Source: Salinimicrobium sediminis (GTDB lineage: Bacteria > Bacteroidota > Bacteroidia > Flavobacteriales > Flavobacteriaceae). Taken from it: a DNA stretch of 64,000 bases. This document shows, piece after piece, positions 18,986-28,186 of the stretch. The DNA lies in contig NZ_OCMF01000001.1 of assembly GCF_900215295.1 (NCBI RefSeq), positions 434,001 through 498,000 on the forward strand. The letters run 5' to 3'. Numbering within the stretch: the first letter of the stretch is position 1; each line of letters begins with the position of its first letter. The notes beneath the pieces are model-generated. The model did not search any database. It saw only the letters and a list, made by a program, of their open reading frames with translations, and was not told the origin of the DNA. The translations under genes were made by a program, and so were the position numbers.

Positions 18986-19010
18986 GAAAACCGGCCAATA
19001 GCCGGTTTTC
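18986..19010. other. Perfect 10-bp hairpin in a divergent intergenic region
   Basis: Arms gaaaaccggc (18986-18995) and gccggttttc (19001-19010) with a 5-base loop. It lies between two genes that point away from each other, so it is not the end of either. It could terminate an unseen transcript, act in a leader of the gene at 19277, or be a mobile palindrome. The rest of 18914-19276 shows no convincing gene. Confidence 0.6.
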
Positions 19011-19276
19011 AGTTGTCCGGGAAATCTCTTTTAACAATAACCCAAACAATACTCCGGAACCATTTGAAATTTTCCCTACTTCTGTTTTTGCTCAATAGAT
19101 CATTGACACAAAAACCGGCTCCTTATATACATGACCCGGGAAATTCAAAAGGTTGCGTAAAATTTGAAAAAATCCTTTCAGAAGATAAAGATTAATCCCG
19201 TAAAACGAAAAGGCTGCGGTGTTAATGGGAAAAACAGGAGAAAATCCTATCTTGCCTTAAGATTCTTCTTACATCT

Positions 19277-19966
19277 ATGAAATTTAAATCTGATGTTATT
19301 TGGGCCTTACTGCTCATCGTTATTGCAACAATTTCTTTTTACCTGGGCATCCAGACCGGTCACTTTGAGACAGAAAAAGCTCTTGACATCACCATTCAAC
19401 AAAAGGAGGAGCAAATCTCCGGTTTAGAACAAAAGATCCACCAGCTTTCTGAAGAGCTTACCTCAAGAGGTATCTTTAGTTATCCCCAGGCCACTGTAAT
19501 GCCGGGAAAGAATAATTCAGCAGCCAGCGTGCTAATAAACCTGAATGGTAAGGATGCAATAAAAAATCTGGAGATTGAAAGAAGACTCATCAGAGATTAT
19601 ACAGACACAGCTATTAGTCCTTCCGATTTTCCCAGGCGGGGCACTAAAACTTCCATTGGTACTCTAAATGCTCATAATCCTGTGGCTTTTGAAATTGGAA
19701 GTTTCAAATCTGAAATGGCAGTAGATCTTATTTACAGGTCCCAGGGCAAAAAATGGCACCAGTACATCAGGGCCAGGAAAACTCCTTCGGGGGAATTAAA
19801 AACTTTTTGGGTTATTACTAACGACGAGTCAGAGGTTATAGACAAACATATTGACGAAGGCTTTCCGGTGAATGAAGAAGGTGAATTTACTTTTGGAGCC
19901 AATAGGGATTTGAAGTATTCTGAGATCCGGATGAATTCTATTTTCCACCCCTACCCGGGAGAATAG
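19277..19966 (+). CDS. Membrane-anchored protein of unknown function
   Basis: The protein has 229 residues: an N-terminal membrane segment (about 6-24), a short coiled coil (about 38-63; QQKEEQISGLEQKIHQL), and a soluble C-terminal domain (about 70-229) with mixed beta pattern (FEIGSFKSEMAVDLIYRS). The topology suggests an inner-membrane anchor with the domain in the periplasm. I do not recognise a family. It is followed 94 bases later by a DUF72 gene on the same strand and may share its transcript. Confidence 0.8.
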   Translation: MKFKSDVIWALLLIVIATISFYLGIQTGHFETEKALDITIQQKEEQISGLEQKIHQLSEELTSRGIFSYPQATVMPGKNNSAASVLINLNGKDAIKNLEIERRLIRDYTDTAISPSDFPRRGTKTSIGTLNAHNPVAFEIGSFKSEMAVDLIYRSQGKKWHQYIRARKTPSGELKTFWVITNDESEVIDKHIDEGFPVNEEGEFTFGANRDLKYSEIRMNSIFHPYPGE

Positions 19967-20060
19967 CATGAATTAAAATACGGAAGCAGGAGAGCTTTAA
20001 GAATAACCTGTTCAGAAAAAAAAGTAATAAAGATCATCCTGAAATGAAAAACAACAGCCA

Positions 20061-20822
20061 ATGAGCGATGTTTCCAATCTTCAGCATCAACTTTATTCGG
20101 GCCTTAGCGGACTACAATTGCCCATACCAAAATACCTGTTTCCGCCTCCCTTTGAAAATGCAAGTAGACTCACTTATTATGCTTCCCATTTTAACAGCAT
20201 AGAAATCAATAGTTCGTTTTACAAGATTCCCAGAGCTTCAACAGTAGCCAATTGGAGTAATTCGGTGCCGGAAAATTTCAGGTTCACTTTTAAATTGTGG
20301 AAAGAAATTACACACGCAAAAAACCTGGATTTTAATAAGGAGGATATAATTGAATTTTTCGAATCCATTAATGCTGTCAATGACAAAAAAGGATGTTTGC
20401 TGATTCAGTTTCCTCCGGGTATAGGGAGAGCATATGCCCTTCAATTGGACCGCCTTTTAAGCTTCATTAAAGAATCTGATCCTGCACAGGATTGGAAGAT
20501 AGCTGTAGAGTTCCGCAATAACTCATGGTATGAGGAGGAGATCTACGAGCTTTTGGATTTTCACAAAGCGACACTGGTAATTCACGATATACCAAAGTCG
20601 GCAACCCCGTTGCGGGATCAAAAATCGTCTTTTTTGTATCTTCGGTTCCATGGTCCTACCGGCAACTATCGCGACAGCTATTCCGAAGATTTTCTAAGGG
20701 AATACGCTTTGCTGCTAAATGAATGGGTTGAAGAAGGGAAATCTGTTTACGCATATTTTAATAACACCATGGGTGACGCCTTTGATAATTTGAAGATGCT
20801 GAATAATTTCGTGAAGTTGTAG
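20061..20822 (+). CDS. DUF72 domain protein (YecE-like)
   Basis: The protein has 253 residues with the TIM-barrel-like pattern of DUF72: the first strand region YSGLSG, then YASHFNSIEINSSFYKIP (about 40-57), FRFTFKLWKEITH (about 73-85), LLIQFPPG, VEFRNNSWY and the late LRFHGP. The usual opening of the family (W.YP.WkG) is replaced here by LQLPIPKYLFPPP, which is a normal Bacteroidota variant. The biochemical role is unknown. It is intracellular, with no signal peptide. Confidence 0.93.
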   Translation: MSDVSNLQHQLYSGLSGLQLPIPKYLFPPPFENASRLTYYASHFNSIEINSSFYKIPRASTVANWSNSVPENFRFTFKLWKEITHAKNLDFNKEDIIEFFESINAVNDKKGCLLIQFPPGIGRAYALQLDRLLSFIKESDPAQDWKIAVEFRNNSWYEEEIYELLDFHKATLVIHDIPKSATPLRDQKSSFLYLRFHGPTGNYRDSYSEDFLREYALLLNEWVEEGKSVYAYFNNTMGDAFDNLKMLNNFVKL

Positions 20823-21144
20823 TGTAAGAGAGAGGAAGTCGAGTCTAAAAATTCCACAATAAGATCAATCCCCTCAAATGCCTGAAGAGCCTTCTTTATT
20901 TCTGGATATTAACCAACATTCCGGCCGGAATACAGATGTAAGGAATGAACATCGGGATTAAGAAAGTGATCAAAAAGCGAAATGAAATTCCTGAAAAGTT
21001 GATGTGTGATGCCCTTTTAGATCAGGATATTTTTTAAGGAGCTGGAAATATCTTTCTGCACTAATTGCTACTAAGTGTATACCTAATAATGCTATAGAAG
21101 CTGATTGGGTTATAATTCCGGCATCTATTTAATAATACTCTGCA
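20823..21144. other. Intergenic region of about 320 bases, no supported gene
   Basis: Contains a perfect 14-base palindrome (attccggccggaat, 20918-20931) and a 30-codon open frame (20945-21037) that has no recognisable features. The region may be decayed sequence. Nothing here can be called. Confidence 0.5.
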
Positions 21145-21173
21145 TAAAAAAAGCCCTTCATTTCTGAAGGGCT
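21145..21173 (-). terminator. Intrinsic terminator of the initiator tRNA gene
   Basis: Perfect 9-bp arms agcccttca (21152-21160) and tgaagggct (21165-21173). Read on the minus strand, the stem is followed by seven T residues. It starts 8 bases after the tRNA 3' end. Confidence 0.88.
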
Positions 21174-21180
21174 GTTCTAG

Positions 21181-21253
<73 letters not shown>

Positions 21254-21329
21254 ATATTGGACTGCAAATATACTGTCAAATTTCATTTCTCCAAAGATTT
21301 TTCTTCAAAAAATTTAAAAGAAGCCTCCT

Positions 21330-21512
21330 TTACTGTCCCAGTTCCCGTACTTCAAAATACACCAGCTCTGCATTTGTAAATTCTGCGCTGATCTCCATGG
21401 GATTACAACAAACCTCGCAATCTTCTACATAAACCTGTTGCCTAACCGAAGGGTCTAACAGCATGGAAATTTCTTCTCCGCAGTAAGGGCAATTAAAAAA
21501 GTGTTCCAGCAT
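21330..21512 (-). CDS. CPXCG-motif cysteine-rich small protein
   Basis: The protein has 60 residues. Two cysteine pairs (CPYC, C8 and C11; CEVCC, C32 and C35/36) form a small zinc-ribbon typical of the CPXCG-motif family. The role of the family is unknown. It begins one base after the stop of the ABC-F gene and is clearly in the same operon. Confidence 0.9.
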   Translation of the reverse strand: MLEHFFNCPYCGEEISMLLDPSVRQQVYVEDCEVCCNPMEISAEFTNAELVYFEVRELGQ

Positions 21513-21513
21513 C

Positions 21514-23421
21514 TTATCCGTTTTCCTCCAAAGCCAGCTGTACTTCTTCCCAATCTTTCATCAGCTTTTCAAGCTCTTTTTTCTTTTCCTGGTACTTGTT
21601 CAAAAAGTCCTTTTGAGCTACACTTTTTTCATAATTCGTAGCCAGCTCTACATCTTTAGCTTTAATTTCTTTTTCCAGCTTTGAGATCTTGCTTTCTATA
21701 TTGCTGAGTTTGTTATTGAGGGATTTAAGCTTTTTCTGATTTTGGTAAGAATCCTTATTACTCTCCTTTGGCGCCTGCTTTTCCACATCCCGCTTCTCCA
21801 CCTGCCGCATATCGTCAAGTTTCCGCTGATCAAGATAATAATCGATATCTCCTAAATATTCTTTGATCCTGTGATCTTTGAATTCATAAACCTTGTTGGT
21901 CAATCCCTGAAGGAAATCCCTATCGTGAGAAACCAGGATCAAAGTTCCCTCAAAGCTTTTTAAAGCGTCTTTTAAAACGTTCTTGGATTTGATATCAAGG
22001 TGGTTCGTAGGCTCATCCATTACCAGCACATTGAAAGGCTGTAACATCAATTTAGCTAAAGCAAGGCGGTTACGCTCCCCTCCTGAAAGTACCCGAACGT
22101 ATTTTTCCACTTCATCTCCACGAAAAAGAAAAGACCCGAGAATATCCCTAACCTTGGCCCTGTTACTTTCATTAGCGGCATCGATCATGGTATCCAGAAC
22201 AGTTTTAGAGCCATCAAGATATTCAGCTTGATTTTGGGCAAAATATCCTATTTGCACATTGTGGCCCAGTTTAAGGGTTCCCTCATGACTTAATTCCCCC
22301 ACGATGATCTTTGCCAGCGTTGACTTCCCCTGACCGTTCTGCCCTACAAAGGCAGTTTTGGAATCCCGCTCAATGAGCAGGTTAATATTCTTTAATACAT
22401 TTTTGTTTCCGTAGTTTTTGGAAATATGATGAGCTTCCACAACCACTTTTCCGGGAACTACCGATACCGGAAATTTAAGGGTCATTACAGAATTATCATC
22501 CTCATCTACCTCGATCCTGTCTATCTTATCCAGCTTCTTGATAAGGGACTGTGCCATACTGGCCTTTGACGCCTTTGCACGGAATTTCTCTATGAGCTTT
22601 TCTGTCTGCTGAATTTGTTTCTCCTGGTTCTTTTGAGAAGCGAGTTGCTGCTCTCTTAGTTCCTGCCTTAACACCAGGTATTTTGAATAAGGTTTATTGA
22701 AGTCATAGATTCGGCCCAGAGAGATCTCAATAGTTCTGTTGGTCACATTGTCCAGGAACATCTTGTCGTGAGAAACGATCACAACTGCCCCGGGGTAATT
22801 ATTAAGAAATCCTTCCAGCCATATAATGGATTCGATATCAAGGTGGTTCGTAGGCTCATCGAGCAACAGGATGTCATTTTGCTGAAGCAAGAGCTTCGCC
22901 AGTTCTATCCTCATCCTCCAACCTCCCGAAAAGGTATCTGTAAGTTTATTAAAGTCCTCGCGTTTGAAACCCAAACCCTGGAGAATTCTTTCCGTTTCTC
23001 CCTGATAGTTATACCCGCCATGAATCTCGTACTGGTGCTGCACATCATTAAGGTCTACCATGAGCTGATGATATGCCTCACTTTCATAGTCGGTGCGTTC
23101 GGCAAGCTGGTGGTTGATCTCCTCCAGTTTTTTCTCAAGTCTTTTGATCTCCTCGAATGCCTGGTACGACTCTTCAAGGACTGTTCTTCCCTCAATAAAG
23201 TCAATATCCTGCTTTAAAAATCCTATTTTAAGATCTTTATCGGCTGCAATCTGGCCCGTATCCGGTTCCATTTCGCGTGCAAGGATCTTAAGCATGGTCG
23301 ATTTCCCGGCCCCGTTCTTTCCTATAAGCCCCACCCTGTCACCGGCTCCCAGCCTAAAGGTGATCTCTTCAAATAAATACTCTCCACCAAAGGAGACCGA
23401 CAAATTGTGAATATTCAACAT
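21514..23421 (-). CDS. ABC-F family ATPase (Uup/EttA type)
   Basis: The protein has 635 residues with two ATPase cassettes and no membrane segments. Walker A one is at residues 34-42 (GKNGAGKST) with signature FSGGWRMRIEL and Walker B LLLDEPTNHLD. Cassette two has GQNGQGKST, LSGGERNRLAL and VMDEPTNHLD. Between them is a charged linker (about 230-310), and a C-terminal coiled coil (about 540-630) is also present. ABC-F proteins act on the ribosome (translation factors, or antibiotic protection). The C-terminal coiled coil fits the Uup-like subgroup, but the exact subgroup is not certain. Confidence 0.95.
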   Translation of the reverse strand: MLNIHNLSVSFGGEYLFEEITFRLGAGDRVGLIGKNGAGKSTMLKILAREMEPDTGQIAADKDLKIGFLKQDIDFIEGRTVLEESYQAFEEIKRLEKKLEEINHQLAERTDYESEAYHQLMVDLNDVQHQYEIHGGYNYQGETERILQGLGFKREDFNKLTDTFSGGWRMRIELAKLLLQQNDILLLDEPTNHLDIESIIWLEGFLNNYPGAVVIVSHDKMFLDNVTNRTIEISLGRIYDFNKPYSKYLVLRQELREQQLASQKNQEKQIQQTEKLIEKFRAKASKASMAQSLIKKLDKIDRIEVDEDDNSVMTLKFPVSVVPGKVVVEAHHISKNYGNKNVLKNINLLIERDSKTAFVGQNGQGKSTLAKIIVGELSHEGTLKLGHNVQIGYFAQNQAEYLDGSKTVLDTMIDAANESNRAKVRDILGSFLFRGDEVEKYVRVLSGGERNRLALAKLMLQPFNVLVMDEPTNHLDIKSKNVLKDALKSFEGTLILVSHDRDFLQGLTNKVYEFKDHRIKEYLGDIDYYLDQRKLDDMRQVEKRDVEKQAPKESNKDSYQNQKKLKSLNNKLSNIESKISKLEKEIKAKDVELATNYEKSVAQKDFLNKYQEKKKELEKLMKDWEEVQLALEENG

Positions 23422-23475
23422 TCTTCTTCAAAATTTTTGCAAAGATGCTTAAATTTACGGGTCTAAAAAAGCCCT

Positions 23476-23862
23476 GTGAAATCTTTAAAAGGTAATAAGT
23501 TGTACAGCATTTTTACCGGTACCTGTCCTGTATGTCAGGAGGAAAGCATGTACAAGGAATCCAATCCCTATAAGATCTCTAAATTGTTTGATATGCACGA
23601 AAGATGTTCCAATTGTGGTACCAAATATAAAATGGAACCCTCTTTCTTCTTTGGTGCCATGTATGTGAGCTATGCTGTAGGTATAGCATTTGCTGCCGCA
23701 GCTTTTGTTATAGCTTATTGGCTGTTAAACCTTTCCCTGCTCAATACCTTTATTGCAATAGTTCTTACCCTTCTAATATTTTTGCCCGTCATAGTGCGAT
23801 GGAGCAGAAATATATGGGTGAATTTTTTCTTTTCCTATGACCCCGGAAAAGCAAAACCCTGA
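23476..23862 (+). CDS. DUF983 domain membrane protein
   Basis: The protein has 128 residues. Two cysteine pairs (C17/C20 in CPVC and C44/C47 in CSNC) form a zinc-ribbon-like head, followed by two membrane segments (about 60-83 and 87-108). This matches DUF983, whose function is unknown. The start is a GTG: an in-frame stop lies four codons upstream and the next ATG would remove the first CxxC. Its 3' end overlaps the convergent FAD oxidoreductase gene by 28 bases. Confidence 0.9.
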   Translation: MKSLKGNKLYSIFTGTCPVCQEESMYKESNPYKISKLFDMHERCSNCGTKYKMEPSFFFGAMYVSYAVGIAFAAAAFVIAYWLLNLSLLNTFIAIVLTLLIFLPVIVRWSRNIWVNFFFSYDPGKAKP

Positions 23863-24917
23863 GATTTTTTAAACCACTTTTTGGTAAATCGGGAAATATC
23901 CGTTTCCGGATCGAGACTTTTTCCTGTTTCGACAAAATCCACCAGTTCTTTAGAAATTGAAGGCGCAATCAAAATTCCCCTGCTTCCAAACCCATTACAG
24001 GTATAGAGATGCTCATGTTCAGGATGCCTTCCAACCAATGGCCTCCTGTCGATGGTAGAAGGCCTTAATCCCGCCACCTGGTCCACTACTTCAAATTCTA
24101 CATCGAGCAAATCCTTAAGTTTCTCTACCAGCTCTTCTCTGGCTTCTGTTGTAGGCTCCGGAGTTTTATCGGTATTGCTGTAAGTGGCGCCAACCGCATA
24201 ATGATCGCCTCCTGCAGGAAAAATAAAAATCGAAGATTTTACTCCCACCTCGAGATCTAATTTTGGGGCTTTGATAATAATATATTCTCCCTTGTTCCCC
24301 CTTAAGGGAAGGTAATTAAAAAAAGGATTTTTCTGAAGCCCAAAGCCTTCACAAAAAATCACATTTTTGGCATCTATTCCTTTATAGGAAACCCCTGAAG
24401 CCGAGACCTGCAGTTCATCATACTCAAAAGAGTCATTTTTGAACCATCCCTTTTCCTCGAGATGTTCAGCATAGGAATCCAGTAAATATCTTGGATCTAT
24501 CCGGGAAGTTTTTAAGACCCTCCCAAAGGAGAACCTGCCGGGAACGTGATCATTCACCTGTGGCACCAGTTTAGTATCAAGAAAAGGCGCTAAACGAGGT
24601 TTATCGGCTGCAGCAAACCAGTTGTTCTGCTCTTCTACAGAGGAGAATCTCCTGTAGACTTCCAGCGGACTCAAAAATTGTTTTTCCAGGTGCCTTTCCA
24701 TATCAGAATAAAAAGCATAGGCTGCTTCCAAATGTTCATCGGCCTTCCAGGCGAGGGTAAACCGCTTCAGGATCACAGGATTCATAAATCCGCCGGCTAC
24801 TTTTGAGGCTTCCTGGCTGCCGTCATCGAACACCACGAAGGATCTTCCGGATTTCTCGAGCCTGTAGGCAAGGCAGGTGCCGCTAAGGCCTGCCCCAACA
24901 ATAATGTAATCTTTCAT
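23835..24917 (-). CDS. FAD-dependent oxidoreductase, DAO family
   Basis: The protein has 360 residues. The N-terminal dinucleotide-binding motif GAGLSG (residues 8-13) and the later GFGSRGILIAPSISKEL segment near the C-terminus are those of D-amino-acid oxidase/glycine-oxidase-like flavoproteins. The conserved arginine-rich GLRPSTIDRRPLVGRHPEH lies at about 300. The substrate cannot be told from sequence; amine or amino-acid oxidation is the family norm. It follows the gld operon, separated by a strong terminator. Confidence 0.9.
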   Translation of the reverse strand: MKDYIIVGAGLSGTCLAYRLEKSGRSFVVFDDGSQEASKVAGGFMNPVILKRFTLAWKADEHLEAAYAFYSDMERHLEKQFLSPLEVYRRFSSVEEQNNWFAAADKPRLAPFLDTKLVPQVNDHVPGRFSFGRVLKTSRIDPRYLLDSYAEHLEEKGWFKNDSFEYDELQVSASGVSYKGIDAKNVIFCEGFGLQKNPFFNYLPLRGNKGEYIIIKAPKLDLEVGVKSSIFIFPAGGDHYAVGATYSNTDKTPEPTTEAREELVEKLKDLLDVEFEVVDQVAGLRPSTIDRRPLVGRHPEHEHLYTCNGFGSRGILIAPSISKELVDFVETGKSLDPETDISRFTKKWFKKSQGFAFPGS

Positions 24918-24934
24918 AACGCAAAATTAGTCAT

Positions 24935-24963
24935 AAAAAAAACGCCTTTCAGAGAAAGGCGTT
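24935..24963 (-). terminator. Intrinsic terminator of the gldKLMN operon
   Basis: Perfect 10-bp arms aacgcctttc (24941-24950) and gaaaggcgtt (24954-24963). On the minus strand it is followed by eight T residues. It ends transcription after gldN. Confidence 0.9.
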
Positions 24964-24986
24964 CTTGTTATTTCAGAAAGGAAACT

Positions 24987-25880
24987 TTAATAGTTCCACA
25001 TATCCTGTTCAAAGTTCCTGATCTGTTCTTTTATACGTTCAGACTCCAGCAACTGCATAAAGGCATTATTACTAATGTAGTCATCCACCTGTCTATCCCC
25101 CTGCACGTTATCTTCGGCATAAATAGTCGCATTAAACCTGCGGGCATTCAGCAGATGATCGAACGAGAAGGAATTGGAAGAATTCTCGGGATTGAAAGCA
25201 TAAGCCTCATTTAGCACCTCGCGTGCTCCCGGGAACCAAACCCAAAATAATTCAACAAGTGCCTCTGCACCTCCTTCGTCAATAAAGTTAACATCGGGTG
25301 CTACAGGAGCGATTCCAAGTAACCTGTACTTTAATTCCGCCTGGCGCTTATCAAAGTACCAGTATCCGCGGATGTGATATTCAGCAATATCCGCAGAAGA
25401 TATATCCCTTCGGCTAATGTATTGCTGATCGATCTCTTCCCCTGCGTTGTACTGCTCGATCCCAAGATCTGTAGTATCCACCTTAGAAAGTGCTGCAGAG
25501 ATATCCTTTAACGTCCGCTTATCATTAAAATAAGAATCTGCATAGATGTTCTTGATTTTACCGCTTTTAATACCGGCAACCAAAACATCATATAAGGAAC
25601 GTCTTGAACCTCCTATTTGATTAGTATCTATGGGATAATACAGAGGGAAATTCACCCTTTCGTCAAGATCTATAACCTCCCAGGTAGTTTTTGCCCATAG
25701 CACATCTCTCTCATCCACATATCCATATTCTAATGGATCATTCTTTCCATAGGTAATCTCTGCCTTCGTTGGGGCTCCTATCTCATCTGGTGATTTGGCA
25801 TTTAAAATATTTGTCTGGCCAAAAGATGTCCCCGAAACGAGCAACCCACAAAATCCTAGCAATAATCGGTTCCAGTTCAT
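24987..25880 (-). CDS. gldN: Gliding motility / type IX secretion protein GldN
   Basis: The protein has 297 residues with a signal peptide ending near TSFGQ (about residue 22). The body carries the GldN/PorN pattern (VLWAKTTWEVIDLDERVN, then YPIDT). GldN forms the periplasmic ring of the T9SS with the lipoprotein GldK. It is the last gene of the gldK-gldL-gldM-gldN block, 10 bases after gldM, and is followed by the operon terminator. Confidence 0.96.
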   Translation of the reverse strand: MNWNRLLLGFCGLLVSGTSFGQTNILNAKSPDEIGAPTKAEITYGKNDPLEYGYVDERDVLWAKTTWEVIDLDERVNFPLYYPIDTNQIGGSRRSLYDVLVAGIKSGKIKNIYADSYFNDKRTLKDISAALSKVDTTDLGIEQYNAGEEIDQQYISRRDISSADIAEYHIRGYWYFDKRQAELKYRLLGIAPVAPDVNFIDEGGAEALVELFWVWFPGAREVLNEAYAFNPENSSNSFSFDHLLNARRFNATIYAEDNVQGDRQVDDYISNNAFMQLLESERIKEQIRNFEQDMWNY

Positions 25881-25890
25881 GTTCTAATGT

Positions 25891-27435
25891 TTAATTTGTT
25901 AATTCAACCAGGACAGGAGATACCTGCTTGAGCTTGTAGCTTGAATTACCTGCTAATTGTGCCTCCACATCAAAGATCTGGATGGTTTCCCCTCTTCCTG
26001 CTCTTCTAAGTGCTCCAATTGCACTTTGATCAAGCTTTTGTCCTCTAACCTGAATTGTTGGTTGTCCCGGTACCCGGAATTTAAAGCCTGTAACCCTCAG
26101 ATCAACATCGAATTCAAAGTCGGGCAGAGCTGCACCAATAGTGGAGATCTCAAGGTTTTGACGCTGCATTCTTACAGTTCCGTCTTCCCCTCTAACAGTT
26201 CCCACAGGTCTTGGAATATCTCTTACCCTAAAGGTTTTGCTGTCACTTACCCTATCACCTCCCGGAAGTTCACCACTCACGTTGATGGTTACTTCACGAG
26301 CCTGAAGCGTAGTTACATCCATAATGTAATTTCCGGCACCACCGGCTGGTCTCAGACCCGGTGCGTTAGCAGAAACACTTCCTACTCCTGGAATGGATAT
26401 AGTCATTGGGTTAGCTACACCGCGGTACACCACGTTCATCTTATCTGCAGAAATCACTGCGGAATTTGGTCGTGGAATTACACTATAGCTCTTGTTCACA
26501 TCAATAGTTACAATAGAATCTCCTTCTTTAAACTGAAGCTGACCCTTAATTTGGTTTTCACCTACATTACCTGCAGGAAATTCTAGTTTTACCTGCCCGG
26601 CCTTAGTGCTTTTAATTTCTTTGCCATTAATGACAACTTTGTCAAATTGCAGGGTATTATCTACCCTTCCTAAAACAACAGTTCCGGTAAAGTTCTCCCC
26701 GCTGAAAAAAGCGGTTTTGTCAGGAATTACAAGAGCTTCATAGTTAGTTAAGGAAACTTCACTAATAAGTTGCCCGGAAAGCATGGTAGAAAGTATATCA
26801 TTCTCATTAGCCATTGCATCTCCCTGCATCTGGGTCAATTTAGTAATAGAAGCGATCAAAGGGAAACCTTCAAAATTGTAAGCTAACCAGGGACGTTTTA
26901 CCCCTTCCCCGTCAACAACCTCTTCTGTACTAAACTCTCTTCTTACTTCTGCAGCGATCTGTGAGTATTCTTCTCCCAGGATATTCGCTACTCCTTCTCT
27001 ATATCTTTCAATTTGGGCAAGAAATTCTTTCCCGTTCTCGCTTGGTTTACCACTGGAAAATAGATATTCATCTAATTTCGCAGACTGGTCCATTGCCTCG
27101 TAATCATTGCGATCTTCGGCTTCTTTATCCTCCAGTGCTTTTTCTTTAAGGTTTTCCACATAAGTGGTAAACTCCTGAGTTAGCTGGTGGATTTGATCTG
27201 CCTTTTCTTTTAAGGGAACATATTTTGCAGGCTGCTCTTCGGCCTTGGTGGCCAATCCTGCAATTGCTGCATTATTTCTTTCAGTAACAGAAGCGTTTGA
27301 TTCGGCGAGACTCTCGTTGATCATTCCAAAAGCAGTAAGCACTTCTTTGGACATGTTAAGAGCCATCATCGCGATGAAAACCAGATACATCAGGTTAATC
27401 ATCTTCTGTCTTGGTGTTTGTTTTCCAGACGCCAT
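25891..27435 (-). CDS. gldM: Gliding motility / type IX secretion motor protein GldM
   Basis: The protein has 514 residues: a single N-terminal membrane helix (about 14-34; LVFIAMMALNMSKEVL is the typical sequence), then a long periplasmic part that is helical up to about 220 and made of beta domains after that. With GldL it forms the inner-membrane proton-driven motor of the T9SS, and its periplasmic arm contacts the GldK/GldN ring. Length and opening residues match the family. Confidence 0.97.
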   Translation of the reverse strand: MASGKQTPRQKMINLMYLVFIAMMALNMSKEVLTAFGMINESLAESNASVTERNNAAIAGLATKAEEQPAKYVPLKEKADQIHQLTQEFTTYVENLKEKALEDKEAEDRNDYEAMDQSAKLDEYLFSSGKPSENGKEFLAQIERYREGVANILGEEYSQIAAEVRREFSTEEVVDGEGVKRPWLAYNFEGFPLIASITKLTQMQGDAMANENDILSTMLSGQLISEVSLTNYEALVIPDKTAFFSGENFTGTVVLGRVDNTLQFDKVVINGKEIKSTKAGQVKLEFPAGNVGENQIKGQLQFKEGDSIVTIDVNKSYSVIPRPNSAVISADKMNVVYRGVANPMTISIPGVGSVSANAPGLRPAGGAGNYIMDVTTLQAREVTINVSGELPGGDRVSDSKTFRVRDIPRPVGTVRGEDGTVRMQRQNLEISTIGAALPDFEFDVDLRVTGFKFRVPGQPTIQVRGQKLDQSAIGALRRAGRGETIQIFDVEAQLAGNSSYKLKQVSPVLVELTN

Positions 27436-27482
27436 TCTCTAATTTTAGTTTGTTATAATAATATTTTTGCTATTGCAGGCAA

Positions 27483-28127
27483 TTATGCCTTAACATGCAT
27501 AGCAGATAACATTCCTCCATACACGCTGTTTAGAGAAGAAAGATTAGAAGCAAGTGCGTCCATCTGGTCGTTCAATCTTCCTGCATTCTCAGCAACGGCC
27601 TCATTCACCTCTGCCTGGCGGGCAGCAGATTCAACCTGTACTTTGTATATGCTGTTTAATGACTCAAGCTGATTTGCAGCAAGGCTCATTTCTTCGCTGT
27701 ACTTCTTTTGAGAAGCCATGGCATCTACTGTAGGAGTAATATTTTTAGCGGCACCTTCGAAATTACGGATGCTGTCTCCCAAACTGCTCATAAGATTTGC
27801 ATCGATCTTGGCTTCACGAAGGATCTCATCAAGTTTTTTAGATAACATACCTTCAGTTTCCTTCTCACTGATCAAAGCCTGATTGTTTCTGGCGGTTGGT
27901 TCTCCACCTGCCAATTCAGGGTACACTAAAGACCAGTCCACTTCATCATCTACAGGTTCAAATGCAGAAACAGCGAATACAATTGCTTCTACGATAAGAC
28001 CGATGATAAGCATCAGGTTACCAAATGGCCAGTGCATGATCTTAAACAGTGCTCCCAGGATAACCACAGATGCACCTAGACCGTACACCATGTTCATTAA
28101 CTTCTTACTTGACTTCGATTGTGCCAT
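27483..28127 (-). CDS. gldL: Gliding motility / type IX secretion motor protein GldL
   Basis: The protein has 214 residues with two membrane helices close together at the N-terminus (about 13-31 and 36-56), then a cytoplasmic helical tail. Charged residues lie in or at the edges of the helices: K29 and H32 near the end of the first, and E47 and E57 in and after the second. These are the kind of residues through which the GldL-GldM motor is thought to move protons. It is 47 bases upstream of gldM. Confidence 0.97.
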   Translation of the reverse strand: MAQSKSSKKLMNMVYGLGASVVILGALFKIMHWPFGNLMLIIGLIVEAIVFAVSAFEPVDDEVDWSLVYPELAGGEPTARNNQALISEKETEGMLSKKLDEILREAKIDANLMSSLGDSIRNFEGAAKNITPTVDAMASQKKYSEEMSLAANQLESLNSIYKVQVESAARQAEVNEAVAENAGRLNDQMDALASNLSSLNSVYGGMLSAMHVKA

Positions 28128-28186
28128 AATAATTAAAAATTTAGTTCTTCTTTTTTAAATAGGTTGTTGTGAAAAATAGGGATTTT

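Noticed and set aside
18941-19195. 84-residue open frame on the plus strand
   Set aside because: Passes through a perfect hairpin, has no domain, no balanced composition and no start signal.
20918-20931. 14-base perfect palindrome attccggccggaat as an operator
   Set aside because: Single copy in the window, no gene start close to it, and such palindromes arise by chance.
20945-21037. 30-codon frame starting ATG after AAGGA-like sequence
   Set aside because: Too short, no membrane segment or motif, and lies in a region that looks decayed.
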